This document shows, one piece after another, positions 34,401-43,388 of a stretch of 64,000 bases of DNA. This DNA is from UBA2336 sp031395485 (lineage in GTDB: Bacteria; Bacteroidota; Bacteroidia; Cytophagales; Cyclobacteriaceae), in the NCBI GenBank assembly GCA_031395485.1, contig JANNUS010000016.1:133339-197338 (forward strand), written 5' to 3'. The notes below the pieces were generated by a model, which saw nothing but the letters and a program-made list of their open reading frames with translations, was not told where the DNA came from and did not search any database. Within the stretch, counting starts at the first letter, position 1, and each line of letters opens with the position of its first letter. Made by a program: the position numbers and the translations under genes.

Positions 34401-34726
34401 GCATTCTTGAACCGTTGGTGATCGTCCTCGCTCCTTTCGCTCCTCACATTGCAGAAGAGTTGTGGGAAAAACTTGGGCATCAGGATACAATCTTAAATGC
34501 ATCCTTCCCACAATACGATGAGCAGTACTTAACAGAGAGTTCATTCAATTATCCAATCTCCATCAACGGAAAAGTGCGTGCGCAAATGAACTTTGCCCTC
34601 GACATGCCAAAAGAGGATATTGAGAAAGTAGTATTAGCGTCTGACATCGTGTTGAAGTGGACTGAAGGTAAGCCTCCTAAAAAGGTGATAGTGGTGCAGG
34701 GGAAGATTGTGAATGTGGTGTTATAG
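31487..34726 (+). CDS. leuS: Leucyl-tRNA synthetase with an in-frame DUF559 nuclease insertion
   Basis: Charges tRNA-Leu. Class I motifs are intact: HVGH (52-55) and KMSKS (846-850); the CP1 editing domain follows residue 449 (FTTRPDTIFG). Total length is 1079; about 153 residues (296-448) are foreign, and removing them gives about 926, the normal size. The foreign part lies at the entry to the editing domain and holds a DUF559 domain between inverted repeats. A second short palindrome (NLPTGQAGK) is inserted near the 3-prime end. The frame is open throughout, so function is likely retained, as the organism needs this enzyme. The start is GTG. Activity of the nuclease part is inferred. Confidence 0.95.
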   Translation: MAEYSKEEIKRIEEKWRIEWKNREVYKVSNDSKKPKFYVLDMFPYPSGAGLHVGHPLGYIASDIVARYKRLKGFNVLHPMGFDAFGLPAEQYAIEHGIHPATSTSQNIENFKKQLANIGFCYDWSRKVQTCDPKYYKWTQWIFLQIFDSWYNRKKEKAERVAELVSIFEKEGNANHPVPNSKFEIQNFKAVEWKSFDDKNKQEILMQYRLAYLAHTDVNWCEALGTVLANDEVINGVSYRGGFPVVKKQMRQWSLRITEYAERLLQGLDKIDFSDSMKEIQRNWIGKSVGARIDFDLTPGPSPEERGSASGEIYAQDFIFTTDERTWKSQKENARDNRKSPTEAEEKFWQSVRNSNLGFKFRRQHAIGRFIVDFVCIEKKLVVEIDGAIHDSQKKEDEERTLIIQDAGFKVIRFSNEEVLKNLEVVLQEIRMELSSPSPLERGPEGEVLTVFTTRPDTIFGVDFMVLAPEHDLVKKITSASQQTEIDKYLKYVESRSEVDRMAEVKKITGAFTGAFAVNPFNGREVPIWISEYVLVGYGTGAIMGVPSGDERDHKFAKHFKLPITNIIGSHYNGEEANPTKDAILENSDFLNGMVMHKAIDVVIQKLEEKGIGKRQVNYKMRDAGWSRQRYWGEPFPVTYREDVPYAMKDEELPLELPPSDNFKSAGNGEGPLANLTDWINFAPNQKRDSNTMPTHAGAAWYFLRYMDPHNDTAFADKKALDYWQQVDVYIGGSEHAVAHLLYSRLWIKILHDLGYIKFDEPFKKLINQGKITGDSRFVYRVRGTNRFVSAGLKGNHQTDELHVDVNIVNGLELDTEAFKKWKPDFANAEFILEDGKYICGSAIEKMSKSYFNVVNPDEIINNYGADTLRMYEMFLGPLEQSKPWNTNGIDGVFKFLRRFWNLFHDSTGNFTVSDVEPSRDELKVFHKTIKKIEHDIDNYSFNTSVSEFMICANELSSMKSNLPTGQAGKRSILEPLVIVLAPFAPHIAEELWEKLGHQDTILNASFPQYDEQYLTESSFNYPISINGKVRAQMNFALDMPKEDIEKVVLASDIVLKWTEGKPPKKVIVVQGKIVNVVL
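32024..32050. repeat. AATTCAAAATTT direct repeat inside leuS
   Basis: Two near-identical 12-base units, coding SKFEIQNFK, in a segment where leuS relatives are variable (before AVEWKSF). It may be another small repeat that entered in frame, or just low-complexity sequence. Confidence 0.45.
32372..32830 (+). mobile_element. DUF559 nuclease cassette with inverted ends, inserted in leuS
   Basis: A 459-base (153-codon) block. Left end 32372-32406 begins GACCTCACCCCTGG and forms a TCTCCGGAGGAGAGGGG hairpin; right end 32791-32830 is its inverted copy with a few changes, ending GGTGAGGTC. Between them is a DUF559 domain (about residues 318-435 of the fused protein): SPTEAEEKFWQSVRN, FRRQHAIGRFIVDFVC and LVVEIDGAIH, which carry the likely PD-(D/E)XK-type catalytic residues of this Vsr-like nuclease family. 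Both ends are themselves read as protein (TPGPSPEERG and SPLERGPEGE). Its own start codon is absent, so it exists only as part of LeuRS. Confidence 0.88.
34371..34393. repeat. Short palindrome inserted in frame in leuS
   Basis: ACCTGCCT and AGGCAGGT flank ACCGGAC. It adds about seven to eight codons (LPTGQAG) between SSMKSN and KRSILEP, a position where LeuRS relatives run straight on. Its arms match the nested palindrome inside the intergenic repeats at 15378, 20368 and 21086. Confidence 0.75.
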
Positions 34727-34789
34727 TCATTAGTCCTGAGATAGTTGAAAAGAAATTAGGTTCGGAATTCCGACTCAAGACTAAGGACT
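34725..34789. repeat. Inverted repeat overlapping the leuS stop
   Basis: AGTCATTAGTCCTGAG (34725-34740) and CTCAAGACTAAGGACT (34774-34789) are inverted copies with two mismatches. The left arm begins in the leuS stop codon. It may act as a terminator hairpin or be another dispersed palindrome; no long T run follows. Confidence 0.55.
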
Positions 34790-34854
34790 GCTAACTAACT
34801 ACTGTTAGCTTTTAGTAACAATTCCTTAACTTGCCTCGCTTTTAAACTCAGCTT

Positions 34855-35853
34855 ATGCGCCATTCTAAAATTGTAGGCCTTGGTCATCATGTGCCTGAAA
34901 CGGTTATCACCAACGAATACCTCTCTTCCATTATGGATACCACCAACGAGTGGATCATTGAACGGACAGGCATTCAAGAGCGCAGGTATATTGATCCAAC
35001 AAAAGATACAGTTGCGAACATGGCTGCTAAGGCTACACGCATGGCTTTGAAACGTGCGAACCTAACCGAAAAAGATATTGAGTTTATTGTGTTTGCTACT
35101 ATCACTCCCGATTACTTTTTTCCGGGTTCGGGTGTGTTGTTACAACGCGAGTTGGGTTTAGAAAGCATTGGTGCATTGGATATTCGAAATGCCTGCTCTG
35201 GATTTATCTACGCATTATCGGTGGCCGATCAGTTTATTAAATCAGGCATGTACAAAACTATTTTGGTTGTAGGTGCAGAGATTCAATCGACCGCCATTGA
35301 CATGACGACACGTGGAAGGAACACCGCGGTGATCTTTGCCGATGGTGCCGGTGCAGCCATTTTACAACCTACCGATAAACCGGGAATCCTTTCTACACAT
35401 TTACATTCCGATGGTCGCTATGCTGAAGAGTTGTACGTACGTGATCCCGGAAGCAGCCGAACTCGTGAAGAACGCCAGCCGGAACAAATTCTGGACACCA
35501 CGCACTTCAAAGTAGTGATGAATGGCAGCCAGGTTTTCAAACATGCCGTAGTGAGATTTATGGAAGTAATTAATGAGGCACTGAATGCCAACGGAATAAA
35601 GAAAGACGATATTGATTTATTAGTACCGCATCAGGCTAATTTGCGAATCAGTCAGTTTATTCAGCAAAAACTCGAACTTCCCGATTCGAAAGTTTATAAT
35701 AACATCATGCGGTATGGAAACACTACAGCTGCCTCTATACCGATTGCGATGAGCGAAGCTTGGGCAGAAGGGAAAATCAAAGAAAATGACGTAATTTGTT
35801 TGGCCGCATTCGGCAGTGGCTTTACATGGGCTTCTGCATTAATTCGGTGGTAA
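34855..35853 (+). CDS. fabH: 3-oxoacyl-ACP synthase III
   Basis: Starts fatty acid chains by condensing an acyl-CoA with malonyl-ACP. 332 residues with the catalytic triad visible: Cys114 (RNACSGFIYA), His in VPHQANLRI and Asn in GNTTAASIP. The ending FGSGFTWASALIRW is typical. Standard length. It stands alone between leuS and a small hypothetical gene. Confidence 0.95.
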   Translation: MRHSKIVGLGHHVPETVITNEYLSSIMDTTNEWIIERTGIQERRYIDPTKDTVANMAAKATRMALKRANLTEKDIEFIVFATITPDYFFPGSGVLLQRELGLESIGALDIRNACSGFIYALSVADQFIKSGMYKTILVVGAEIQSTAIDMTTRGRNTAVIFADGAGAAILQPTDKPGILSTHLHSDGRYAEELYVRDPGSSRTREERQPEQILDTTHFKVVMNGSQVFKHAVVRFMEVINEALNANGIKKDDIDLLVPHQANLRISQFIQQKLELPDSKVYNNIMRYGNTTAASIPIAMSEAWAEGKIKENDVICLAAFGSGFTWASALIRW

Positions 35854-35858
35854 TCTTT

Positions 35859-35904
35859 AAATCAAAATTCAACATTAAAATATAGAATAGCAGAATTTTG
35901 ATTT
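35859..35904. repeat. AT-rich inverted repeat after fabH
   Basis: AAATCAAAATTC (35859-35870) and GAATTTTGATTT (35893-35904) are exact inverted copies around a 22-base loop, six bases after the fabH stop. A possible terminator or dispersed repeat. Confidence 0.6.
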
Positions 35905-35928
35905 GACAATCTTCAATATTGAATAGAA

Positions 35929-36153
35929 ATGAAAACATCGACCTATAATCCAAGTCCACTTGAAGTAGACTTTGCAAATGCCTTACACATTTTGCAAGAC
36001 GAAATTCAAAAGCACCTTCAGGATAACGAGGTGGTTAACGTTGAAAGTAATATTAAGCGTGATAACCCAATGGTAAAATTTAGTCTGCTTGATAAAGATG
36101 GCGATCCACATGAAATTGTAGTGCGCATTATACAAATACCAGATAAGTTTTAG
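35929..36153 (+). CDS. Small conserved-looking hypothetical protein
   Basis: 74 residues, soluble, acidic. The second half (VKFSLLDKDGDPHEIVVRIIQIPDKF) looks like a small beta-rich fold; no known domain recognised. It has an ATG start and good coding character and lies between fabH and the S41 peptidase gene. Function unknown. Confidence 0.6.
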   Translation: MKTSTYNPSPLEVDFANALHILQDEIQKHLQDNEVVNVESNIKRDNPMVKFSLLDKDGDPHEIVVRIIQIPDKF

Positions 36154-36264
36154 CAATTACCATAACGGCAATACCTCCATTACAATCCATCACATTTTTT
36201 TTGCCATCCATCCCACAGAACCAGAGAGCTGTTTTGTGCGTTTATATTTGAGTAATTTTATAGC

Positions 36265-37911
36265 ATGAGAAAGAGAGTATTTCTAGGATTAATGCTAGTC
36301 ACTGCACTAATCGCGTTTTCATTTACCACCCAATCGGATAGATATTTCGAAATCGCTAAAAACCTCGACATTTTTGCAACACTTTTTAGAGAAGTAAACG
36401 CATTGTATGTCGATGATGTTAACCCGAATAAATTAGTCAAAACGGGCATTGATGGTATGCTGGAGTCACTTGATCCATACACCAATTACATACCGGAAGA
36501 CATGGTGGAAGATTTCAAGCGAATGAACACCCTACAATATGATGGTATAGGCGCAACACTAAGCCGCCTAAACAACCGAACAGTAGTTACCATGATTTTT
36601 GAAAACTACCCAGCACAAAAAGGAGGTTTAAAAATTGGCGATGAAATATTAAAAATCGATAATACAGAAGTTGGTAAATTAACAATTGATCAAGAAGATC
36701 AACTTTTAAAGGGGCAGGTAGGCACATCGGTTAACCTTACAATAAAACGCCTGGGTGTTGAACAACCCCTTAAGCTAAATTTTAAGCGAGAGAAAATTAA
36801 GGGGAGCAATGTTCCATATTCTGGAATGTTAGAAAATAACATTGGCTATATTCAGTTACTTGAGTTTACAATGGATGCAGGTAAGGAGGTTAAAAACGCT
36901 TTAATAGCTTTAAAAAAGAATGGCGCCCGAGCAGTGATTTTAGATGTACGAGGAAATCCCGGTGGCTTGCTTACAGAAGCGGTTAATATTTGTAACATTT
37001 TTATTCCGAGAGGGAAACTTGTAGTTAGTACAAAAGGGAAAATACCAGAACAAAATCATAACTACGAAACATTAGACGATGCCGTTGATTCTGAAATCCC
37101 GATGGCCGTAATTATTAATCGTGGAAGTGCATCCGCTTCAGAAATTGTTGCCGGTACTCTTCAGGATTATGACCGAGCCATTGTTATTGGTGAGAAATCG
37201 TACGGTAAGGGGTTAGTTCAGGTAAGTAGATTACTTTCCTATAACGCTCAATTAAAAGTAACAACAGCAAAATACTACACACCTACCGGGCGCTGTATTC
37301 AGGTATTAGACTACTCGCATCGAAGAAATGACGGAAGTGTAGGTACAATTCCAGATTCTGCAAAGCGGCCATTCAAAACAACATCTGGTAGAACTGTGTA
37401 TGATGGTGGCGGCATTGAGCCTGATGTAAAAATGCCCTATATTGAGTTACATACTGTTACTCAGAAATTATACGAGACAGGTTCAATTTTTGAGTATGCC
37501 ACTGTCTATGCGTTAGCTCATCCTTCTTTACCTGATCCAAAAAGCTTTACCCTAAGCAATGATGAGTATTCACAATTTACAATGTGGATGAAAACTAGAA
37601 ATTTCACATACACTTCAAATTTTGATCAACAGTTGCAACTCGTTAGCCAGGAAGCGAAGAGAGAGAAATATTACGCTGATGTAAAAGTACATCTTGATCT
37701 AATCGAAGGGAAGGTTGAAGAAAATAAAAAAAGCGAAATGCAACTTTATAAAGATGAAATAAAACAATTGCTGGAAGAAGACATTGCTTCGCGCTATTAC
37801 CTTGAAAAGGGAAGTATTGAAGTTGGATTCAAGTATGATCAGGAAATTAAGAAAGCAAGTGAAGTACTACTCAATACCGCTCAATACAAGAAAATATTAA
37901 ATCTTAAATGA
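36265..37911 (+). CDS. S41-family C-terminal processing peptidase
   Basis: 548 residues: N-terminal membrane anchor or signal (about 5-22), a PDZ domain (about 95-170) and the tail-specific protease domain. Catalytic Ser290 (RGSASASEI) and Lys315 (GKSYGKGLVQV region, written here by its key residues) match the CtpA Ser/Lys dyad. Acts in the periplasm on exported or damaged proteins. A TATATTTG box at 36243-36250 lies just upstream. It overlaps the hydrolase gene by four bases, so the two form one unit. Confidence 0.93.
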   Translation: MRKRVFLGLMLVTALIAFSFTTQSDRYFEIAKNLDIFATLFREVNALYVDDVNPNKLVKTGIDGMLESLDPYTNYIPEDMVEDFKRMNTLQYDGIGATLSRLNNRTVVTMIFENYPAQKGGLKIGDEILKIDNTEVGKLTIDQEDQLLKGQVGTSVNLTIKRLGVEQPLKLNFKREKIKGSNVPYSGMLENNIGYIQLLEFTMDAGKEVKNALIALKKNGARAVILDVRGNPGGLLTEAVNICNIFIPRGKLVVSTKGKIPEQNHNYETLDDAVDSEIPMAVIINRGSASASEIVAGTLQDYDRAIVIGEKSYGKGLVQVSRLLSYNAQLKVTTAKYYTPTGRCIQVLDYSHRRNDGSVGTIPDSAKRPFKTTSGRTVYDGGGIEPDVKMPYIELHTVTQKLYETGSIFEYATVYALAHPSLPDPKSFTLSNDEYSQFTMWMKTRNFTYTSNFDQQLQLVSQEAKREKYYADVKVHLDLIEGKVEENKKSEMQLYKDEIKQLLEEDIASRYYLEKGSIEVGFKYDQEIKKASEVLLNTAQYKKILNLK

Positions 37912-38810
37912 TTTCATTTTCAAGCCGTAAAAGCAAATTTCGAGTTGGCGTTACATTCCTTCTACTGTTCATTCTAATGGCTTCATTTCATTCGTGTATG
38001 ACGTTTCGGATGAGCGAAAAGGAAGTTGCTGAATACTTTCAGCAAAAAAAAATTAACGGAAGTCGCCATCGTTATAAAACAGGCAAGTATACAATTCATT
38101 ATGCACAGGCTGGCAACGAACAAAATCCACTCATTCTATTTGTTCATGGCTCGCCAGGGTCTCTGAGCGCATTCATTGATTTTCTTGGCGATACGTCAAT
38201 AACCGATCACGCGTTGGCAATCACCGCGGATCGGCCAGGCTTTGGTCATTCAAATTTTGGAATTGCCGAACCTTCTCTCGAAAAGCAGGCGTTAGCGCTC
38301 AAGCCAATCATAGAAAAATATAAAAATAATAAGCCCGTTATTCTTGTTGGACATTCGCTGGGCGGCCCTGTTATTGCACGCATGGCTATGGATTTTCCCG
38401 AGCTGATTGACGGCTTAGTTTTTGTGGCAGCTTCAATAGACCCAGAGCTTGAACCGAACGAAACCTGGTTCAGAGCACCCCTTGCAACACCATTCCTTAG
38501 CTGGGTGCTACCACGATCGTTGCGAGCTTCAAACGAAGAAATTTATCAACTTAAGCCACAATTGGAAGACATGCTTTCGCGCTGGAAGGAAATTAAATGT
38601 TCGGTAGTTGTCATTCAGGGTATGAAAGATACGTTAGTACCTGCTGGCAATGCTGACTTTGCAAAGAGAATGATGATCAATGCCCCCGTTGACCTACTCT
38701 TGAAAGAAGAAATGGATCACTTCATTCCGTGGTCAAACCCGGAATTGATAAAGCAGGCCATTTTTCAACTCCTGAAAAATAAGCCTGCTACTAAGTTTTC
38801 TAAAAACTAA
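37908..38810 (+). CDS. Alpha/beta hydrolase, membrane-anchored or lipoprotein
   Basis: 300 residues with a hydrophobic N-terminus (about 12-30, possible lipobox FHSC at Cys30), then an alpha/beta hydrolase fold: oxyanion loop LFVHGSPGS, nucleophile elbow VGHSLGGP, and the late His in MDHFIPWS. Substrate unknown. Coupled to the S41 peptidase gene (ATGA overlap), and its stop overlaps the stop of the convergent M28 peptidase gene by four bases. Confidence 0.88.
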   Translation: MISFSSRKSKFRVGVTFLLLFILMASFHSCMTFRMSEKEVAEYFQQKKINGSRHRYKTGKYTIHYAQAGNEQNPLILFVHGSPGSLSAFIDFLGDTSITDHALAITADRPGFGHSNFGIAEPSLEKQALALKPIIEKYKNNKPVILVGHSLGGPVIARMAMDFPELIDGLVFVAASIDPELEPNETWFRAPLATPFLSWVLPRSLRASNEEIYQLKPQLEDMLSRWKEIKCSVVVIQGMKDTLVPAGNADFAKRMMINAPVDLLLKEEMDHFIPWSNPELIKQAIFQLLKNKPATKFSKN

Positions 38811-40294
38811 TTTCCAGAATACAATTTCTTTGCTGTGACCTCAAACTTATCGCCCGATTTCCAAATTGGAGCCTTTGGAGCATTCCCTAAAAGATAATTT
38901 GTATATACATAAGCTCTGAAATATTTAATCAGGTAATCAAAATCAAGACTCGCTACTTCATCGGCTGGTTGGTGATAAAATTTCAACAATTCAGCATCAA
39001 ATGCTTTCGTACCGGGTGCAAAGTTTATAGCCGGAATACCCTTCACCGCAAAACTGTAGTTATCCGATCGCTCATATAAATTTTGCTCCGGTACTGGATC
39101 AAGCGCGGCTTTCAGTCCAAATGCTTCACATCCTTTGGTAAGGTCTGCTTGTGCTGTTGTTCGTTCCAAGCCAATAACAGTAGCCATCGTTTTATCGTTG
39201 TAACCGGCACCATCACAATTGAAATTAAATACCGACTGTTTCAACGGAATCAACGGATGATCGGCATACCAGGAACTTCCCAGAAGTCCTTTCTCTTCGC
39301 CCGTTAAGGCTAAAATTAAAACAGATCGTTTAGGTGGATACATCGATAAAAATTTCGCGGTCTCCATTAAGCCAACAGTACCAATTGCATTATCGCGAGC
39401 ACCGTTAAAGATTGAGTCAGGTTCATTTGCACGAACAGTAACGCCAACGTGGTCATAATGTGCAGAAATAATTAAGAATTCATTCTTTAATACAGCGCTT
39501 GTTCCTTCAATTACACCAGCCACATTTTTTCCATTGATAAAACTAACTTTTGTCCCCACCACCGTTAGGCTTCCTGTAGACTTTTTAGTTTCCTTTAAGG
39601 CAGCAATTATTGGTGCCTCAGTATTTTTCATCCAAAGGTGAGTTATACCGTCTTCCTTTTTTAGTGTCATCCTTTTCTGGCTCAAGAAACCAGCAATGCC
39701 TTGCCACGGAACTCCCGGTGTTCCTACAATCTCAATAAGCGCTATTGCACCTGCCTCTTTCGCTAATGTATTTTTCTCGGGTGAATCTGCCAGAAAAGCT
39801 TTCATTACGTTAGTCTCTTCTGCCTTGCCCGTAAACGTTACGGCTATCTTACCCTTCATATCAAATTTTTGAAAATCTTCTTTTGATCCGTATCCGACAA
39901 AAACAATCTCGCCCGATATCGAAACGTTGTCGCCCGCAAATAGAACCACATCTTCCATAAGCTTAAATGTTTGATCTTTCACGGTAAACTCAATTGAAGA
40001 AGGCGGTTCCACTTTTTGAAATTCAACTTTTTGAAAGTACTGGGCTGCACCCGGTGCAGGTTTAATACCCAATTGACGAAAGTAAGATGCTATGTAATTC
40101 GCAGCGATGTCAATCTCTGGTGAACCTGTATCACGACCTCGCATTTCATCGGCCGCTAAAAATGTCAGGTGAGCCTCCGCATCACTTTTCGTAATCAATT
40201 TTGTGATCATCTCAACAGGTGTTTTTTGCGCACTCGCAGAGGTGAGAATAAAGACTGCTAAAAGGTTAATAAAACTTCGTTTCATAGGGTTCAA
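38807..40294 (-). CDS. M28-family zinc aminopeptidase, exported
   Basis: 495 residues: signal peptide (about 1-22), a protease-associated-like region (about 110-240) and an M28 peptidase domain with zinc ligands in ISAHYDHVG, NGARDNAIGT and LTGEEKGLLG. The C-terminal NFAPGTKAFDAE and YHQPADEV stretches hold the remaining ligand. It trims N-terminal residues of peptides outside the inner membrane, a nutritional or turnover role. Leftward, following glutamine synthetase. Confidence 0.9.
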   Translation of the reverse strand: MNPMKRSFINLLAVFILTSASAQKTPVEMITKLITKSDAEAHLTFLAADEMRGRDTGSPEIDIAANYIASYFRQLGIKPAPGAAQYFQKVEFQKVEPPSSIEFTVKDQTFKLMEDVVLFAGDNVSISGEIVFVGYGSKEDFQKFDMKGKIAVTFTGKAEETNVMKAFLADSPEKNTLAKEAGAIALIEIVGTPGVPWQGIAGFLSQKRMTLKKEDGITHLWMKNTEAPIIAALKETKKSTGSLTVVGTKVSFINGKNVAGVIEGTSAVLKNEFLIISAHYDHVGVTVRANEPDSIFNGARDNAIGTVGLMETAKFLSMYPPKRSVLILALTGEEKGLLGSSWYADHPLIPLKQSVFNFNCDGAGYNDKTMATVIGLERTTAQADLTKGCEAFGLKAALDPVPEQNLYERSDNYSFAVKGIPAINFAPGTKAFDAELLKFYHQPADEVASLDFDYLIKYFRAYVYTNYLLGNAPKAPIWKSGDKFEVTAKKLYSGN

Positions 40295-40316
40295 TTTTTA
40301 AGGAGTTTTAATTGGG

Positions 40317-40352
40317 TAAAAAAAAACGGGAAGTCTTTCAACTGCCCGCTTT
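40317..40352 (-). terminator. Terminator after the glutamine synthetase gene (minus strand)
   Basis: Read on the minus strand, CGGGCAGT and ACTTCCCG pair around TGAAAG and are followed by a run of nine T. Confidence 0.8.
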
Positions 40353-40372
40353 CATAGATTTAGGTAAATTAC

Positions 40373-42535
40373 CTAACGAAGAAACAAAAGTTCTCTGTAT
40401 TTCACAAGTGGCCAATCCTCATCATCAATCAATAATTCAAGCTCATCTACTGCTTCCCTGATTTGATCGAAGTATTTTTCTTTAATGTCATCACAATACG
40501 CAATTGCACGTTTGTGCGTATCTGCTATTTTATTGATACGTTTTCGCTCATCAATCATTTCACGAACACCCGATTTTATAGTCTCAATGTATCCGGAAAT
40601 TTCTTCAATAGTTTTAACAACCGCCTTATTATCAATACCGAGCCCATTTAATCCGTTTGCGTTATTGATCAACTTACTTTGATACGCAATGGCTGTTGGG
40701 ATGATATGATTCATGGCCAAATCACCCATAACCCGTGCTTCAATTTGAACTTTCTTAATATAACTTTCAAGCTTAATTTCGTGTCTCGCTTCAAGTTCCT
40801 TATGCGAAAGGACTCCATGTTTCTCAAACATTTTTACTGTTTTAGGAGTAAGGTAGGCATCAATAGCCCTTACTGCATTTTTAATATTAGAGAGGCCGCG
40901 ACTCTTTGCTTCTTCAACCCAACTCTCTGAATATCCATCACCTTCAAACCTAATACTCTTCGATTCCTTAATATATTTTCGAAGTACTCCAACAATAGCC
41001 ATCCGCTTTTCTACTCCTTTCTCAACTTCTTTCTCTACAGCGTCAAAGAAATGAGTGAGCTGTTCTGCTACAATCAAATTTAAAGCAGTCATGGCGGTTC
41101 CTGAATTATCGCTTGATCCTACGGCACGGAATTCAAACTTGTTTCCGGTGAAAGCAAATGGTGATGTGCGGTTTCTATCGGTATTATCTAAAATAATTTC
41201 AGGAATACGGTCGATTCCCAATTTCATATACATATTATCGCCTTTCTCAATTTTAATATTTCCATTCTTCTCTACTTCATCAAGTACGGCACTCATCCGT
41301 GAGCCAATAAAAGTAGACATGATTGCTGGCGGTGCCTCATTTGCTCCTAAACGGAAATCATTTGCTGCTGTCGCGATGCTTGCCCTTAACAAATCAGCGT
41401 GCTCATGCACAGCTTTTACGGTAGTAACAAAGAATGTCAAAAACATCAGGTTGTCGCGCGCACTACTCGAAGGTGCAAAGAGGTTTACGCCCATATCGGT
41501 AATTAATGACCAGTTATTGTGTTTTCCACTTCCATTAAGCCCAGCAAATGGCTTTTCATGAAATAGTACTTTCAATCGGTGTTTTTCACCAACACGCACC
41601 ATCACATCCATTAATAGCTGGTTATGATCATTGGCCACATTCACTTCTTCAAATAACGGTGCCACTTCAAATTGGCTCGGTGCTACTTCGTTATGGCGTG
41701 TGCGAACGGGTATACCAAGTTTCCAAGCTTCAATCTCAAACTCCTTCATGAAGTCATAAACACGTTGCGGAATTGATCCAAAATAGTGATCCTCCAACTG
41801 CTGACCACGTGCGGGTGAATGACCAAATACAGTCCTTCCACCCATTACTAGATCCGGTCTGGCATTATAAAGTGCTTCATCTACTACAAAATATTCTTGC
41901 TCACAGCCAAGCGATGCATTTACTTTTTGAATGTCCTTATCAAATAACTGACAAACCTTAACGGCAGCTTTGTCTACTGCTAGAAGAGCTTTTAACAATG
42001 GAGTTTTTGTATCCAATGTCTCCCCGGTATACGAAACAAATATGGTAGGAATACACAATGTCTTACCGTAAACAAACATCGGTGAAGATGGATCCCAGGC
42101 AGTATAGCCACGAGCTTCAAATGTACTGCGTATACCTCCGCTCGGGAACGATGATGCATCCGGTTCTTGTTGTACTAACTCACTGCCTCTAAATTTTTCA
42201 ATGCCTGCAATGCCATCAAAAAAAGCATCATGCTTCTCTGCAGTTCCACCGGTAAGAGGTTGAAACCAATGGGTAAAGTGTGTTGCGCCCTTTCCAAGAG
42301 CCCAAGATTTAACGGCAACTGCAACCGCATCGGCTGTAGTGGTATCAACTTTTTCGCCTTGCTTAATAGACTGTCTAACTTGCTTAAACACATCCGATGA
42401 CAGGGTTGCACTCATCTGCTCAATTCCAAACACATTCTCACCAAAAAAATCGGAAGCTTTTGCCGAAGGCATCTCAATATGCATTTTCGGTCGGTTACTG
42501 AGCTGCTCAAGAGCCCTGAATCTTAAATGCGCCAT
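40373..42535 (-). CDS. glnN: Glutamine synthetase type III
   Basis: Makes glutamine from glutamate, ammonia and ATP. 720 residues, the size of the GSIII class, which is typical of Bacteroidota and larger than GSI. Signature stretches: EVAPSQFEVAPLFEEVN, NGSGKHNNWS and RNRTSPFAFTGNKFEFRAVGSSDN. It is the main ammonia-assimilating enzyme in many of these bacteria. A TTG / TAGATTTG promoter lies upstream and a terminator follows, so it is monocistronic. Confidence 0.96.
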   Translation of the reverse strand: MAHLRFRALEQLSNRPKMHIEMPSAKASDFFGENVFGIEQMSATLSSDVFKQVRQSIKQGEKVDTTTADAVAVAVKSWALGKGATHFTHWFQPLTGGTAEKHDAFFDGIAGIEKFRGSELVQQEPDASSFPSGGIRSTFEARGYTAWDPSSPMFVYGKTLCIPTIFVSYTGETLDTKTPLLKALLAVDKAAVKVCQLFDKDIQKVNASLGCEQEYFVVDEALYNARPDLVMGGRTVFGHSPARGQQLEDHYFGSIPQRVYDFMKEFEIEAWKLGIPVRTRHNEVAPSQFEVAPLFEEVNVANDHNQLLMDVMVRVGEKHRLKVLFHEKPFAGLNGSGKHNNWSLITDMGVNLFAPSSSARDNLMFLTFFVTTVKAVHEHADLLRASIATAANDFRLGANEAPPAIMSTFIGSRMSAVLDEVEKNGNIKIEKGDNMYMKLGIDRIPEIILDNTDRNRTSPFAFTGNKFEFRAVGSSDNSGTAMTALNLIVAEQLTHFFDAVEKEVEKGVEKRMAIVGVLRKYIKESKSIRFEGDGYSESWVEEAKSRGLSNIKNAVRAIDAYLTPKTVKMFEKHGVLSHKELEARHEIKLESYIKKVQIEARVMGDLAMNHIIPTAIAYQSKLINNANGLNGLGIDNKAVVKTIEEISGYIETIKSGVREMIDERKRINKIADTHKRAIAYCDDIKEKYFDQIREAVDELELLIDDEDWPLVKYRELLFLR

Positions 42536-42565
42536 GCTAGTGGTTTTTTTTGTCAGTTATGGCTG

Positions 42566-42597
42566 CAAATCTATACTTTTTTTCAACTATAGGGCAA
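42566..42597 (-). promoter_or_regulatory. Probable promoter of glnN (minus strand)
   Basis: Read on the minus strand: TTG (42597-42595), a 21-base spacer and TAGATTTG (42573-42566), matching the Bacteroidota consensus, with about 30 bases to the start codon. Confidence 0.6.
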
Positions 42598-42710
42598 AAT
42601 ATAAACCTATTTTAAAAATAAAACGAAATTTAATAAATGGGTAGGGCTAAAAACTAACTAGATCACCGTTTGCTCAGCTGGAAAATGAATTTATATTTTC
42701 AACTACCCTA

Positions 42711-43388
42711 CTAATTAGATTTCTTTACCGACCCTCCGCTACTGGAGTTTGTATTACTGCGCTCGGGGTTACCCTTGTAGCGGATACTACCACCGCTACT
42801 GGCTTGGGCATTAATCTCTTTTACAACATTAATTTTTGCGGATCCAGCGGAGCTAACATCAGCTTCAACAGTATCTGCAACCAAATCGTAGGCATCAACT
42901 TCACCTGCACTGCTTGCATCAATTTCAACTGTTCTTGCTTTACCTCGCAACTCCAATTCGGCAGCACTGGATGCACTAACCTCCAGATTATCAACATCAA
43001 CTTGAATATCAACCGTTGCAGCGCTGGATGCACTTAATGATAACTCTTTAGTTTTAATCGGCTCATCAGCAAAAATATTGGATGCTGAGCTAGCCGATAA
43101 TTTATTTATCTCAACATACGTAACATACACTTTTACAGTTTTATCACGATAGCGGCCTTCTTGCATATGAATTTTAAGGTAATCTCCTGAAATCTCGGTA
43201 ATTACATCGGCCGGTTTAATGCCGGTAACTTCAACTTTCAGTGTCTCTTTGTCTCCCTTTTTCAGATAAACATCAATCCCCTCAGCTACTTTAATACCCT
43301 TGAATGTGCCTACGCTGCGGGTTTCAGATTGCTGTGCAATAGCAACTGTGGCAATCACTATAAAACTTAAAATTAAAAAATATCTCAT
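42711..43388 (-). CDS. Head GIN / DUF2807 domain exported protein
   Basis: 225 residues: signal peptide (about 1-18), then a beta-helix-like DUF2807 domain made of repeating strands with Ser/Ala-rich turns (SASSAS, SASSAAT, ASSAAELEL, DASSAGEV, SSAGSAK). The tail NTNSSSGGSVKKSN is low complexity. Members are exported and of unknown role; adhesin or envelope binding is often supposed. Alone between glnN and the TerB-like gene. Confidence 0.85.
   Translation of the reverse strand: MRYFLILSFIVIATVAIAQQSETRSVGTFKGIKVAEGIDVYLKKGDKETLKVEVTGIKPADVITEISGDYLKIHMQEGRYRDKTVKVYVTYVEINKLSASSASNIFADEPIKTKELSLSASSAATVDIQVDVDNLEVSASSAAELELRGKARTVEIDASSAGEVDAYDLVADTVEADVSSAGSAKINVVKEINAQASSGGSIRYKGNPERSNTNSSSGGSVKKSN

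Noticed and set aside
35859..35904. Attachment site or tRNA remnant after fabH
   Set aside because: Only an AT-rich inverted repeat; no tRNA-like bases or integrase nearby.
40463..42411. Several ORFs opposite glnN
   Set aside because: Mirror and off-frame readings of the glutamine synthetase gene.
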